This document shows, in pieces, positions 8,718-18,504 of a stretch of 64,000 nucleotides of DNA. Every line of letters starts with the position of its first letter. Positions within the stretch are counted from its first letter, which is position 1. The DNA comes from Bacteroidales bacterium (GTDB taxonomy: Bacteria > Bacteroidota > Bacteroidia > Bacteroidales > Marinilabiliaceae). A program made the translations under genes and the position numbers. The stretch covers positions 1 through 64,000 of the forward strand of contig JAKSLE010000005.1 of the NCBI GenBank assembly GCA_024401365.1, written 5' to 3'. The notes beneath the pieces are model-generated. The model saw nothing but the letters and a program-made list of their open reading frames with translations, searched no databases and was not told the DNA's origin.

Positions 8718-10559
8718 ATGTGTGGAATAGTCGGATATATTGGAGGCCGTACAGCCTACCCTATCCTTATCAAGGGTCTTAAGCGCCTGGAGTACCGTGG
8801 TTACGACTCCGCAGGTATCGCCCTTGTAAACAGCAACAACGTAAATACATACAAGTGCCGAGGCAAAGTTAAAGACCTCGAACAACTGATTGGCACTCAA
8901 GATATATCAGGAACAATAGGCATAGGTCATACCCGTTGGGCTACTCACGGAGCACCAAATAATGTCAATGCTCACCCTCACGTTTCCATGAACGGGAAAT
9001 TTGTGGTAGTCCACAATGGTATCATCGAAAACTACACTTACCTCAAGGCTATCCTAGAGAGCAAAGGCTATACCTTCAAGAGCGAAACCGATACAGAGGT
9101 ACTGGCTAACTTCATAGAGGATATCTACCTCACCAGCAAGTGCTCTGCAGAGCAGGCTATCCGCACAGCCCTTTTGCATATCATCGGCGCTTATGGTCTG
9201 GCTATCGTTTGTGCCGACGAGCCTGATAAGTTGTTCGGCACACGAAAGGGCTCCCCACTGGTATTGGGCATCGGCAATGGTGAACATTTCCTCGCTTCCG
9301 ACGCTACTCCTATAGTAGAGTATACCGACAAGATGATATACCTCAACGATGAGGAACTTGTAATTGCAACCGCAGATGATGTCCGATTGACTAATATCCA
9401 CGAGTCTGGCGACAAGCAGATCAATGTCACTAAGGTGGACATGAGCCTCGACAATATCGACAAGGGCAACTTCCCTCATTATATGCTGAAGGAGATCCAC
9501 GAACAACCTATTACTATAGCGGATACTCTTCGTGGCCGTCTCTTGCCTGATGTTCACGAGATTCACTTGGGTGGTATAGTCGACGTAATGCCTCGCATTC
9601 TTAACGCAAACCGTATCATCATAGTAGCTTGTGGTACATCTTACTACGCCGGAATGGTTGGCGAATACCTCATCGAGGAGTACGCCCGCATAAATGTGGA
9701 GGTTGAATACGCATCCGAATTCCGCTACCGTAACCCTATCATAACACCTAACGATGTCATCATAGCTATCAGCCAGTCGGGCGAAACTGCCGATACCTTG
9801 GCAGCTATCCGTATGGCTAAGGAGCAGGGCGCCCTTATCCTTGGCGTTTGTAATGTCGTAGGTAGCAGCATAGCTCGCGAAACTGATGCCGGTATATATA
9901 CCCACGCAGGACCAGAGATTGGTGTAGCCAGCACAAAGGCTTTCACAGCTCAGGCTGTAGTACTTACCCTCTTGGCCCTATATCTCGGCAAAAAGAAGGG
10001 TGCGCTGACAGAGGGTCGATACAAGGCTCTCATAGACGACCTCACCAATGTACCTACTGCTATCAATCGTATATTGGCCGATGAGGACCACGTACGCGAA
10101 ATAGCAGAGAAGTATCGTTCAGCATCCAACTCGCTCTACCTGGGTCGCGGTCTTCTCTACCCTGTTGCCCTTGAGGGTGCGCTTAAACTCAAAGAGATAT
10201 CCTATATCCACGCAGAGGGATATCCTGCAGCCGAGATGAAGCATGGCCCAATCGCCCTTATTGACAACCTCATGCCTGTATTTGTTCTAGCTACAAAGGA
10301 TAAGTACTACGAAAAGGTAGTCAACAATATCCAGGAGGTCAAGGCTCGTCAGGGTCAGGTTATCGCCATAGTTACCGCTGGCGATACTGTTATCCGCAAT
10401 ATGGCCGATTATGTGATCGAAATTCCTCATATCGAGGATCCTTTCATCCCTCTATTGGCTGTCGTTCCTCTACAGTTGTTCAGTTACTACGTTGCAGTTA
10501 TGCGTGGTTGCAATGTCGACCAGCCTCGCAACTTGGCTAAGAGCGTAACTGTAGAATAA
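8718..10559 (+). CDS. glmS: Glutamine--fructose-6-phosphate aminotransferase (isomerizing)
   Basis: 613 residues, full length. Makes glucosamine-6-phosphate from fructose-6-phosphate and glutamine, the entry to peptidoglycan and lipid A amino sugars. N-terminal Ntn glutaminase with catalytic Cys2 (MCGIVGYIGG) and RWATHG near residue 75. Two SIS domains follow, with CGTSYYAG and SQSGETADT as the phosphosugar sites, and the conserved tail NLAKSVTVE. A TAACTTTA box lies near 8671. No ribozyme-like leader was seen. rbfA follows after 19 bp. Confidence 0.97.
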   Translation: MCGIVGYIGGRTAYPILIKGLKRLEYRGYDSAGIALVNSNNVNTYKCRGKVKDLEQLIGTQDISGTIGIGHTRWATHGAPNNVNAHPHVSMNGKFVVVHNGIIENYTYLKAILESKGYTFKSETDTEVLANFIEDIYLTSKCSAEQAIRTALLHIIGAYGLAIVCADEPDKLFGTRKGSPLVLGIGNGEHFLASDATPIVEYTDKMIYLNDEELVIATADDVRLTNIHESGDKQINVTKVDMSLDNIDKGNFPHYMLKEIHEQPITIADTLRGRLLPDVHEIHLGGIVDVMPRILNANRIIIVACGTSYYAGMVGEYLIEEYARINVEVEYASEFRYRNPIITPNDVIIAISQSGETADTLAAIRMAKEQGALILGVCNVVGSSIARETDAGIYTHAGPEIGVASTKAFTAQAVVLTLLALYLGKKKGALTEGRYKALIDDLTNVPTAINRILADEDHVREIAEKYRSASNSLYLGRGLLYPVALEGALKLKEISYIHAEGYPAAEMKHGPIALIDNLMPVFVLATKDKYYEKVVNNIQEVKARQGQVIAIVTAGDTVIRNMADYVIEIPHIEDPFIPLLAVVPLQLFSYYVAVMRGCNVDQPRNLAKSVTVE

Positions 10560-10578
10560 TCTTTCAACATTACCCATC

Positions 10579-10917
10579 ATGGAATCTACAAGACAAAAGA
10601 AAATATCTCGACTCCTCCAAAAGGAGACAGCAGAACTTCTCCAGCAGGAGTTGCGCGAACTTACCCTCGGAGCTATGGTGAGCATTACCATAGCACGCGT
10701 ATCTTCGGATCTGAGCCAGGTTAAGTTCTATATCTCGGTATTCCCTACCGAGAAGACAAATGCCGTGCTTGAGTCTATCAACCAAAATATCCATCGCGTA
10801 CGCTTTGGTATCGGTCAGCGCACAGGCAAGCAGCTCCGCATCGTCCCTAATCCAGTATTCTTCATAGACGATAGCCTCGACTATCTTGAGAATATTGACG
10901 AACTCCTGAAGAAATAA
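10579..10917 (+). CDS. rbfA: 30S ribosome-binding factor RbfA
   Basis: 112 residues, KH-like fold. Assists late 16S rRNA 5'-end maturation and cold adaptation. The order RQKKISRLLQKETAELL, then KFYISVFP, then RFGIGQRTGKQLRIVPNPVF with DDSLDY, is typical of the family. It sits in a run glmS - rbfA - methyltransferase - FtsX-type permease with gaps under 25 bp, so these are probably one transcript. The rbfA-permease pairing is common in Bacteroidales. Confidence 0.93.
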   Translation: MESTRQKKISRLLQKETAELLQQELRELTLGAMVSITIARVSSDLSQVKFYISVFPTEKTNAVLESINQNIHRVRFGIGQRTGKQLRIVPNPVFFIDDSLDYLENIDELLKK

Positions 10918-10932
10918 TCCCTTTTATTTCTT

Positions 10933-11748
10933 ATGCAGTACGACCCTATCAAACGTTCCCTAGGTTCAGTAGTGAGTCACGCTCCTTGGATGCGTATCTT
11001 CTTCTACCACCTGCTCGACTTGCTGCTCTTGCGTTCTTGGCATATCAAACGTGCCTTGAAAAAATGGAGCAAGATGGCTTCTAGCGCCTCTATTCTCGAC
11101 GCCGGAAGTGGATTCGGACAGTACACCTATGGATTGGCATCGCTCAATAGTGCTTATTCTATTCTGGGAGTTGATGTTAAGGATGAACAGATAGCCGACT
11201 GCAACGAGTTCTTTACGAAAATAGGGTTGGGCAATCGTGTCCATTTCGAGGTGCAGGATCTTACAAGGTATAAGGTCGACAACAAATACGACCTTGTACT
11301 TTCTGTGGATGTAATGGAGCATATACTGGAGGACGAACAGGTTTTCCAGAATTTCTATGCTTCTATGACAGAGGGAGGATTACTGCTGATATCTACCCCT
11401 TCAGATTTGGGCGGCTCCGATTCTGATGAGCATGACGAGGATGGCGCTCACGGTTTCATAGATGAGCATGTCCGCGACGGATACAATATCAATGATATCC
11501 GGGAGAAACTTTCTCGCGCAGGATTCAAGAATATCAAGGCTAAATATTCATACGGTACACCTGGACATATTTCGTGGATTCTTTCCATGAAATGGCCTAT
11601 AACTATGCTCGGCATCTCCAAGGTGTTCTTTATATTATTGCCGTTCTACTACATCGTCACTTTCCCTTGGTGTCTGATTCTTAATGCATTCGACCTATAC
11701 ATGGACCATAAAACAGGTACAGGTCTGATAGTAGAGGCTTACAAATAA
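10933..11748 (+). CDS. Class I SAM-dependent methyltransferase
   Basis: 271 residues. SAM-binding motif I ILDAGSGFGQYT (about 54-65), motif II acidic residue in GVDVKDEQ, and post-motif region DLVLSVDVMEHI near 120. The C-terminal 60 residues carry a hydrophobic hairpin (FFILLPFYYIVTFPWCLIL) that would place the enzyme at the membrane, so the acceptor may be a lipid or membrane-associated compound. Ubiquinone/menaquinone-type and lipid methyltransferases share this plan, but no substrate can be named. It lies between rbfA and the permease gene. Confidence 0.85.
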   Translation: MQYDPIKRSLGSVVSHAPWMRIFFYHLLDLLLLRSWHIKRALKKWSKMASSASILDAGSGFGQYTYGLASLNSAYSILGVDVKDEQIADCNEFFTKIGLGNRVHFEVQDLTRYKVDNKYDLVLSVDVMEHILEDEQVFQNFYASMTEGGLLLISTPSDLGGSDSDEHDEDGAHGFIDEHVRDGYNINDIREKLSRAGFKNIKAKYSYGTPGHISWILSMKWPITMLGISKVFFILLPFYYIVTFPWCLILNAFDLYMDHKTGTGLIVEAYK

Positions 11749-11755
11749 CCGTCCG

Positions 11756-13000
11756 ATGAGAATATCTCTACGTATAGCATGGCGTTACCTGTTTGCCAAG
11801 AAATCACAAAACATCATCAATGTTATCTCTTGGATCTCCCTCTTGGGTGTACTGGTAGGCAGCGCTGCCATACTTATCGTCTTGAGTGTATTCAACGGGC
11901 TCCACTCTTTCATAGGGTCACTGTTCGGCTCTTTTGACCCCGACCTTAAAATAGAGGCCGTAGAGGGAAAGACTTTCGAGGCCAACGACTCTATCCTTTC
12001 AATCATAAGGGAGACCGAGGGCGTGGAGGCTGCATCTTGTTTCCTTATCGATAATGCTCTCCTTCGTTACGATGAACGCCAGATGCCAGCTCTCATAATG
12101 GGCGTCGACAAGCACTTTTCAAGTGTCACTAATATCGATAGCATTATAGTTTCAGGTTCTTTCCCTTCGCCCGAGGATTATTACAGCTTGGATAATTGTT
12201 GCTCTCTTGGATATATCCTTGCCCAGCAGTTGGGGACTAACCCTATGGCTTTCACTAACCAATTGGTGATCTACGCTCCTAAACGTACCGGAAATATTAA
12301 TATGAGCAATCCCGAGAAGTCGTTTATCAAACAGGTATCTACCGTGTCTAGTACATTTGCTGTACAACAGGCCGATTACGACTCTCAATACGCTATTATC
12401 GGACTGTCTCAGGCCCGCGATTTATTCTGTTATTCGGGCAACGAGGTATCGGGAATAGGAATAAAAACTGCGAGCAACCTTAACACTGACAATATACAGC
12501 AACTACTCAAAAAGAGACTTGGAGCTACCTTGGATGTAAAGAATCGCTGGGAACAGCACTCCCAGTTTTTCCGCATGATGGAGGTCGAAAAGTTTATGGC
12601 ATTCCTCATTCTGCTCTTCATCCTGGCTATCGCAGCTTTCAATATCATAGGCACATTGTCTATGCTTATATACGAGAAAAAAGAGAGCATATATATCCTG
12701 AAGGCTATGGGCGCATCTAAGCAGACCGTGACGCGAGTATTCCTCTTCGAGGGCCTGCTGGTCTCTATAGGTGGCGCACTGATAGGCTTGCTGCTGGGAA
12801 TCGCTCTCGTATTGATACAGCAGAACTACGGAATTATCAATTTCCACGATTCGGCTTCGTACATCATCGACGCATACCCTGTCGAGCTGGCTCTCTCCGA
12901 TGTACTTATAGTTTTTATAGCCGTAGTGATAGTGGGATACCTGGCTGCATGGTACCCTGTAAATACTATCGTGCATAAGTATTACCAATCTGCACGATAA
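11756..13000 (+). CDS. FtsX-like permease, LolC/LolE family
   Basis: 414 residues. An N-terminal transmembrane helix (about 20-45) is followed by a long periplasmic MacB-type domain (45-275), then three C-terminal helices (about 280-305, 325-350, 370-395). The cytoplasmic coupling stretch YEKKESIYILKAMGAS is characteristic of LolC/E. Members work with a LolD ATPase to release lipoproteins from the inner membrane; no ATPase gene is adjacent. It converges with the esterase-like gene after a 9-bp gap. Confidence 0.88.
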   Translation: MRISLRIAWRYLFAKKSQNIINVISWISLLGVLVGSAAILIVLSVFNGLHSFIGSLFGSFDPDLKIEAVEGKTFEANDSILSIIRETEGVEAASCFLIDNALLRYDERQMPALIMGVDKHFSSVTNIDSIIVSGSFPSPEDYYSLDNCCSLGYILAQQLGTNPMAFTNQLVIYAPKRTGNINMSNPEKSFIKQVSTVSSTFAVQQADYDSQYAIIGLSQARDLFCYSGNEVSGIGIKTASNLNTDNIQQLLKKRLGATLDVKNRWEQHSQFFRMMEVEKFMAFLILLFILAIAAFNIIGTLSMLIYEKKESIYILKAMGASKQTVTRVFLFEGLLVSIGGALIGLLLGIALVLIQQNYGIINFHDSASYIIDAYPVELALSDVLIVFIAVVIVGYLAAWYPVNTIVHKYYQSAR

Positions 13001-13009
13001 CCGATTCTA

Positions 13010-15070
13010 TTATTCCTGCAACTCTACTTCGAAAGATAAGCTAGGCAAGCCATCTTCGTTCTTGAATGTACCTCGAACCATGTTCTTTGCTGCATACCTA
13101 ACCTTCTTTGGGTGAGGCACAGCGTGCGAGAATACGGCTACATCTGGACCTTGTACAAAGGTTGTGGCTACGAAATATTCACCATCTTCTCCTGCAACTT
13201 CAAACTGACAGGCATCGGCATTCAATGTCATATTTCTGTTATTCTTGAATCGGATAATCATCAACGGATCCGATGTAGATACACTTATAGGTTCTGGCCC
13301 AGCATCATTCACGTACTTCACTCCGTATGTCCTGGAAAGTGCCATACGAGCAAAACGCTCTCCTACAACACGCTTATATGGGGAATGATATGAGTACCAT
13401 GGCATATCCATCATAGATATAGTACCTCTCTTCTCCCTATTCTTTGTTGTTTCAAACTGCGCACGTCTGACTCCCATCATAGATGTCGATTCTCCTCCAA
13501 GCTTGTACGCCAGAGCACTTGGCTGAACCTGAAGCTGATAGAATGAGATATCCTTACCGAAATAGCTCTTGAATGTCTCTATATTTGCCTCATTTATCTT
13601 CCTAAACGTACTGTCGGCATACGCCTCATTATGCTCTCCATTGTACCAAAGGGCACCTTTCACAGCTACACCTTCGAATGGAGCCCACATCGCATTCGAC
13701 GCCACAGTAGGCAACATCTCATCGTATGTCCATGAGAGCGATTTAACGCCCTTCAACTCGTCTTTATCTAAGTCGAAGAAGTACATCTCGTCACCACTCT
13801 TAATGCCAGTCATTCGGTATGCCCACTGATTGTCAATAAACATAGGCTTTGACTCGTTGCCTTCCATGACTATCCTCATGCGCCCAGCCGAGCACCCTCT
13901 GAATCCACCAGGACCGCCAGTATTGATGGTCTTTATAAGGAGTGTAAAGTACTGCGATTTCAACTGGCCTCGTGGAACTTCATACACGCGGTCTATATTG
14001 AAATGGTTGGCTTCCATGTGCCTACCAATCTCATAGCCATTGAAATAGGTAACATCTCTATCGTCTATCGCCCCTAAATATATCTTAAGGGCCTTACCTA
14101 CCCAACTCTTAGGTATGGTATCTGTCTTGACAAACCAGCAGATGCCTGAAGCGCGACCAATTGGGGTCTGTTCCCACATGGCTGGCAGTTTTGTCTTCTC
14201 CCATTTTGAGAAATCGTAATCAGACATTACCAATGACTCGTCACGGTATTCAAATTTTGGATCCAAATATGGGTCTTCTCCGTTGGGGCCATACTCCAAC
14301 TTTCGGTGCTTGTGCTCTCCAAGCCAACTCTTGAATGTCTCAACCTCATCGATTATATCGTCCATTTGAGAGCTCCATTCAGGGTTATACACACCTGCAA
14401 CGTGACTTGGCAAAAGCTCCTTTCTTATCCACGACTCTGCACGAGACTCGCCACATGTCGACACAACCACACCTACTGGTACCTTGAGACTGTCCCTCAA
14501 GGTCTGACCAAAATAGTATGCAACAGCACTTATCATACCTCTCCACATCTTGGAGTCATCCAGCCAAACACCCTCTACGTCGGTCATAGGCGTAATAGAG
14601 TATTGAGGTTTAGCCTGGAAAAATCTCAATAATGGGTCAGAAATCTCATTAGCCAACGTAGCACTTACCCCCTCTACAGAGTCTGGAGGCCACCCTATAA
14701 GAGGGAACTCCATATAGGCTTCTCCCGACACCATCCATAGCTCCCCTATCAATACATTGGTAATGGTAATGCTCTCAGATGTTGTATAGATTTCTATTTT
14801 GTGCTGCTTGTTATCTGTTTTAGGCGTCAATATGCTAACTTCCCAGATACTATCATTGTTGGCAGTAGCCGAAAAAAGGCAATCCCAGTCGGTCTGAACC
14901 TTTACATTGCTGCCTGGACTAGCCTTACCCCAGAATTTCGTCTGGGCATTCTGCTGCAAGAGCATCCCATCTGAGATATATGGAGACAGTATGAGATCGG
15001 TCTGCTTCTGCGAGCAAGCGATACTACATACTACCAATATTAAACAAATAATATTCCTAAACAACTTCAT
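13010..15070 (-). CDS. Sialate O-acetylesterase-like lipoprotein, catalytic Ser replaced
   Basis: 686 residues when started at MKLFRNII (15070), which gives a lipoprotein signal with Cys19 (VCSIAC). The fold matches SASA-type esterases that remove O-acetyl groups from sialic acid and other glycans: GELWMVSG near 110, VGVVVSTCGESRAESW, a jelly-roll-like insert, and a late ALWYNGEHN segment. The expected nucleophile motif SGQSNM reads SGEAYM (residues 115-120), so Ala118 stands where the catalytic Ser should be, and the later GESN reads GEHN. It may be a pseudoenzyme, a glycan-binding protein, or a divergent hydrolase. The gene follows the tannase-like gene after 8 bp. Confidence 0.85.
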   Translation of the reverse strand: MKLFRNIICLILVVCSIACSQKQTDLILSPYISDGMLLQQNAQTKFWGKASPGSNVKVQTDWDCLFSATANNDSIWEVSILTPKTDNKQHKIEIYTTSESITITNVLIGELWMVSGEAYMEFPLIGWPPDSVEGVSATLANEISDPLLRFFQAKPQYSITPMTDVEGVWLDDSKMWRGMISAVAYYFGQTLRDSLKVPVGVVVSTCGESRAESWIRKELLPSHVAGVYNPEWSSQMDDIIDEVETFKSWLGEHKHRKLEYGPNGEDPYLDPKFEYRDESLVMSDYDFSKWEKTKLPAMWEQTPIGRASGICWFVKTDTIPKSWVGKALKIYLGAIDDRDVTYFNGYEIGRHMEANHFNIDRVYEVPRGQLKSQYFTLLIKTINTGGPGGFRGCSAGRMRIVMEGNESKPMFIDNQWAYRMTGIKSGDEMYFFDLDKDELKGVKSLSWTYDEMLPTVASNAMWAPFEGVAVKGALWYNGEHNEAYADSTFRKINEANIETFKSYFGKDISFYQLQVQPSALAYKLGGESTSMMGVRRAQFETTKNREKRGTISMMDMPWYSYHSPYKRVVGERFARMALSRTYGVKYVNDAGPEPISVSTSDPLMIIRFKNNRNMTLNADACQFEVAGEDGEYFVATTFVQGPDVAVFSHAVPHPKKVRYAAKNMVRGTFKNEDGLPSLSFEVELQE

Positions 15071-15078
15071 CACTACTT

Positions 15079-16440
15079 TTATAATTTGGCAAGCCACTCA
15101 AAGAGATTCGTCAATTGATAATCACCACTGTGTGCCTCACCCCATTGAAGGGCAAAATTTACATCTGCTCCCGCAACTTTAAGTTTATGTTTAAGCAATA
15201 ATTGCACGGGGAAGGATGTATCTCTGTCCAATACACCATACCTAATGTACCAATGCTTACTCATTGTCGACCCTTTCTTTCCTATAAACTCCATAGGATT
15301 CATCAGGTGCGTTTTCCACTTTACGTCTTCACTCAACTTGTAGTTACCTGACAACTGATTTTTGACAGCAAATTCTGTAAAATTTGCATCCTGACCATTT
15401 ACAGAGCCAAATAGTTTGTTCTCAAAAGTTGAGTACTTATTCACAACATTCAGCGCGTCAAATGCTGGAGGCGACTTGAGCGGCTGAACTCCTGCCATGT
15501 AGCGCAGAAATTTAGAGACATCGACAGTAGTATCGGAAAGCGACACCCCTGTTTCGGGCGCTATCTCTTGTCCTTCTGACACTGCCACTGAAGCAGCCTG
15601 GAGGATATACTTGCGAATCCAACTATCCATCTTATCCTCGCTTACTCCTTGGGATTCAAGGTAGTCCGGGTATGACGATGCCAACTGACTGGAAAGGAGC
15701 AACTGTCTGTCCGACAAGCCTCTCACGTCATTAATACTACAGAATTGCCACTCATAGGCCATATCTGAATGCTCTAAGTCGGTCACCGGACAATAAGACA
15801 CCACCGTCCAGATATCATCTCTCGCATCAGCAGCGCCCAATAGTTCCAGAGGCAAGGCGTAGTCTGCATTATTTCCAGAGGCTCCCAATAGGGCAACCAG
15901 AGCACCGCCCGCGCTTGTACCATCGGCAATAATTCTCTCTGCATCTCCAGGCATGATAGAGTCGTTGGCATGAAGGTATCTTACAGCTGCCTTAAGATCC
16001 ATGATAGCTGCCGGAGCACGGCCAACGTGCATATTCATAAATTTCGAGTTCCACCCTCTACTGCCTACAATACAAACGACATACCCCTCGGACAAGGCAT
16101 AGGCTGTAGCATCATTGGCCAACGGACCTCTAGCCTTGGATGCCATATAGCCGCCAACATAGGTCTTAAGGAAAATAGGAGGATTGTCCTCTCGCATTCG
16201 ACAAGGGACATAGATATTCATGTACTGATAAGTTGAGTCGGATTCCTTAGACGTGTAAAAAATCTTCTCGTAAGCGGTATACTTCACCTTTGTGTCATCA
16301 GCTAGCACAAGAGTTCGGATCTCACCCTTCTGGTTTTTATCCCATTTCAGTTTCACCGACTCCCTCTGGCAAGATGACAATAGCAGTAATCCCGCTATCA
16401 GTATTGACGTATTATATATGTATCGTATCCAAAAACTCAT
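15079..16440 (-). CDS. Alpha/beta hydrolase lipoprotein, subtype B tannase-like
   Basis: 453 residues from MSFWIRYI (16440); the reading frame extends further upstream but this start gives a clean lipoprotein signal (LLLLSSCQ). The alpha/beta-hydrolase nucleophile elbow ADGTSAGGALVALLGASG resembles bacterial tannase subtype B, with later Asp (LDRDTSF) and His (GEAHSGDYQ) completing a triad. Relatives split gallate or other phenolic esters, but the substrate here could be another ester-linked group on plant polysaccharide. It is paired with the esterase-like gene, suggesting a two-protein surface module for ester removal. A CAAATATA site at 16469-16476 is a TATATTTG box on the minus strand. 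Confidence 0.82.
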   Translation of the reverse strand: MSFWIRYIYNTSILIAGLLLLSSCQRESVKLKWDKNQKGEIRTLVLADDTKVKYTAYEKIFYTSKESDSTYQYMNIYVPCRMREDNPPIFLKTYVGGYMASKARGPLANDATAYALSEGYVVCIVGSRGWNSKFMNMHVGRAPAAIMDLKAAVRYLHANDSIMPGDAERIIADGTSAGGALVALLGASGNNADYALPLELLGAADARDDIWTVVSYCPVTDLEHSDMAYEWQFCSINDVRGLSDRQLLLSSQLASSYPDYLESQGVSEDKMDSWIRKYILQAASVAVSEGQEIAPETGVSLSDTTVDVSKFLRYMAGVQPLKSPPAFDALNVVNKYSTFENKLFGSVNGQDANFTEFAVKNQLSGNYKLSEDVKWKTHLMNPMEFIGKKGSTMSKHWYIRYGVLDRDTSFPVQLLLKHKLKVAGADVNFALQWGEAHSGDYQLTNLFEWLAKL

Positions 16441-16568
16441 AATATTCTCATCGTAGTTTGGTAGAGTACAAATATAATGTTTTTTATATGCTATTATACA
16501 TCCAGTATCAAAAAAATAGTATTCATCTGCACTCTTCAATCGAAATCACTTAAAACTCACCCCCCTTA

Positions 16569-16600
16569 TTGCAGAATAAACTATTTTTTCTCTATCTTTG
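16569..16600 (+). promoter_or_regulatory. Promoter of tRNA-Arg(CCT)
   Basis: TTG (16569-16571), 21-bp spacer, TATCTTTG (16593-16600); tRNA begins 18 bp later. Confidence 0.65.
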
Positions 16601-16618
16601 CAGTCGAAATAAAGGCAG

Positions 16619-16690
16619 GGCCCTATAGTTCAAGGGATAGAACGAAAGTTTCCTAAACTTTAGATTCGAGTTCGAGTCTCGGTGGGGCTA
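16619..16690 (+). tRNA. tRNA-Arg (CCT)
   Basis: 72-nt cloverleaf. D-stem GTTC/GAAC, anticodon stem AAAGT/ACTTT with loop TTCCTAA (anticodon CCT), T-loop TTCGAGT, acceptor GGCCCTA with TGGGGCT (two G-T wobbles). CCA is not encoded. Confidence 0.93.
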
Positions 16691-16730
16691 CTACTATTTC
16701 GCTAATCATTTCTCAAAAACTAACCGCGTT

Positions 16731-17261
16731 ATGGCAACTTTTGATATTGTAGTTCTCGTAGTCGCAGTCATATCGTTTATTTACGGCATGAAGCGCGGTA
16801 TCATTATTGAATTATCGGGTGTTGTGGGCATTATACTTGCCATTTGGGCAGGCACTCATTTTTCGTACATCGTGTACGATTTCATGATGGCTCACTTCAG
16901 TGTACCATCTACCGTAGCGCCTCTTATCGCCTTTGGACTTACTGTAGTAATAGCCTTAATACTATTCAGCTACATAGCCCGTTTACTCAATAAGATGATC
17001 AATGCCACTATTCTCTCGATAGTCAACAGACTATTAGGAGGGGTATTCTCGGTACTCAAGATATTGTTTATCCTCAGTTGTGGCATATACGTATATGAGC
17101 AATATAGCGGCATACAGTCAGACCGTTGGGAAGATGCCAAGCTATCGTCTGTCAGCTATGCCCCTATCAAATCACTGGCAGGATATATCATCGAGAAGGT
17201 TGATATTCCAGCGAGCAAACAGGCTATTCAAGAGTTCATCACCGATAAGGTTGTCAAATAA
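16731..17261 (+). CDS. cvpA: CvpA family membrane protein
   Basis: 176 residues with four predicted transmembrane segments. The start MATFDIVVLVVAVISFIYGM and the following GIIIELSGVVGIILA are typical of CvpA/colicin V production proteins, whose exact molecular role is unsettled (envelope and purine links have been reported). The stop overlaps the start of the AmpG-like gene by 1 bp (TAATG), so the two are translationally coupled. It lies 40 bp after tRNA-Arg(CCT). Confidence 0.88.
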   Translation: MATFDIVVLVVAVISFIYGMKRGIIIELSGVVGIILAIWAGTHFSYIVYDFMMAHFSVPSTVAPLIAFGLTVVIALILFSYIARLLNKMINATILSIVNRLLGGVFSVLKILFILSCGIYVYEQYSGIQSDRWEDAKLSSVSYAPIKSLAGYIIEKVDIPASKQAIQEFITDKVVK

Positions 17262-18502
17262 TGAACAAGCCTTTCGCTTACATCCCCACACTATATCTTT
17301 ATCAGGCTATCCCATATAGCATCGTCATGACGACGAGTGTTCTGATGTATCAGCAACTAGGTATATCAGCGGCATCGTTTACATTTTGGACGTCACTTCT
17401 ATACCTACCATGGACCATTAAGCCACTATGGAGCCCTATAGTTGAGAGTCTAGGGACTAAAAGGCAATGGGTTGTCTATACCCAGATACTTATGGCGATG
17501 CTCTTTGTCGGCATGGGTTTTGCGCTGGAGTGCGATGCTTTTTATGTACTAAGCCTGATAAGTCTGGCCATTATAGCGTTTACCTCTGCGAGTCACGACA
17601 TAGCCTGTGATGGTTTTTATATTCTGGCGCTCAATGAGAAAGAGCAGAAATACTATGTAGGTATACGCTCCACTTTTTACAGGCTAGGTTCGATGGCAGC
17701 CATAGGTCTGATACCTATATTAGTAGGGCAACTCAAGGAGATTTCATCCTCACCATGGACTTATGCCTTTATTGTATTAGGAGGCATTCTTGGCGTATTA
17801 GCTATAATCAATGCGCTTTTGATGCCCAACCCTACAGACAACACTTCCTCTAGTGGTAACAGTTGGGGGATATTTATAGATGTCATTGCATCATTTTTCT
17901 CTAAACCAGGAGTTGTCCCTTCCATAGCCTTTATGCTCCTATACCGCTTGGGAGAAGCACAACTCTCGAAGATAGCCACCCCTTTTCTGGTAGACGCTGT
18001 TGACAATGGCGGTTTGGCTCTGACAGAGACGCAGTACGGTCTGATATATGGTACTGCGGGACTGATAGCACTCACTGTGGGAGGCATCCTTGGCGGTTTT
18101 GCTGCTGGCAAATGGGGGCTCAAGCGGACATTCTGGCCTATGGTCTTAGCCATGAATTTACCCAATATAGCATACGTATTACTAGCTCAAACCCAACCCG
18201 ATTCGGACAGTTGGACTATCTGGGCAGCCGTTATAACTGAGCAATTCGGGTACGGATTTGGATTCTGTGCCTACATGCTGTTTCTGATAAACTACGTCAA
18301 AGACGCAAAATACAAAACTGCAGAGTACGCACTTGCCACTGCCGTCATGGCGCTAGGGATGATGCTTCCTGGAATGGTATCCGGTTGGATATTTGAACAG
18401 TTATCCAGCTCGTATGAGTTATTCTTCATATACGTCCTCGTATGCTGCATACCAGGCATGCTGCTTATTCCCAGCATAAAGAGGCACATATCAGAAGAGT
18501 AG
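17261..18502 (+). CDS. AmpG-like MFS transporter
   Basis: 413 residues, about 12 transmembrane helices. The opening IPTLYLYQAIPYSIVMTTSV, then LPWTIKPLWSPIVE and ASHDIACDGFYI, follow the AmpG muropeptide permease branch of the major facilitator superfamily. By family knowledge it would import anhydro-muropeptides for cell-wall recycling. No amidase or NagZ gene is adjacent, so the substrate is inferred only from family membership. Coupled to cvpA by a 1-bp overlap. Confidence 0.82.
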   Translation: MNKPFAYIPTLYLYQAIPYSIVMTTSVLMYQQLGISAASFTFWTSLLYLPWTIKPLWSPIVESLGTKRQWVVYTQILMAMLFVGMGFALECDAFYVLSLISLAIIAFTSASHDIACDGFYILALNEKEQKYYVGIRSTFYRLGSMAAIGLIPILVGQLKEISSSPWTYAFIVLGGILGVLAIINALLMPNPTDNTSSSGNSWGIFIDVIASFFSKPGVVPSIAFMLLYRLGEAQLSKIATPFLVDAVDNGGLALTETQYGLIYGTAGLIALTVGGILGGFAAGKWGLKRTFWPMVLAMNLPNIAYVLLAQTQPDSDSWTIWAAVITEQFGYGFGFCAYMLFLINYVKDAKYKTAEYALATAVMALGMMLPGMVSGWIFEQLSSSYELFFIYVLVCCIPGMLLIPSIKRHISEE

Positions 18503-18504
18503 CG

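Noticed and set aside
9054-9905. 283-codon open frame antisense to glmS
   Set aside because: glmS is complete on the other strand; the antisense frame has no recognisable features.
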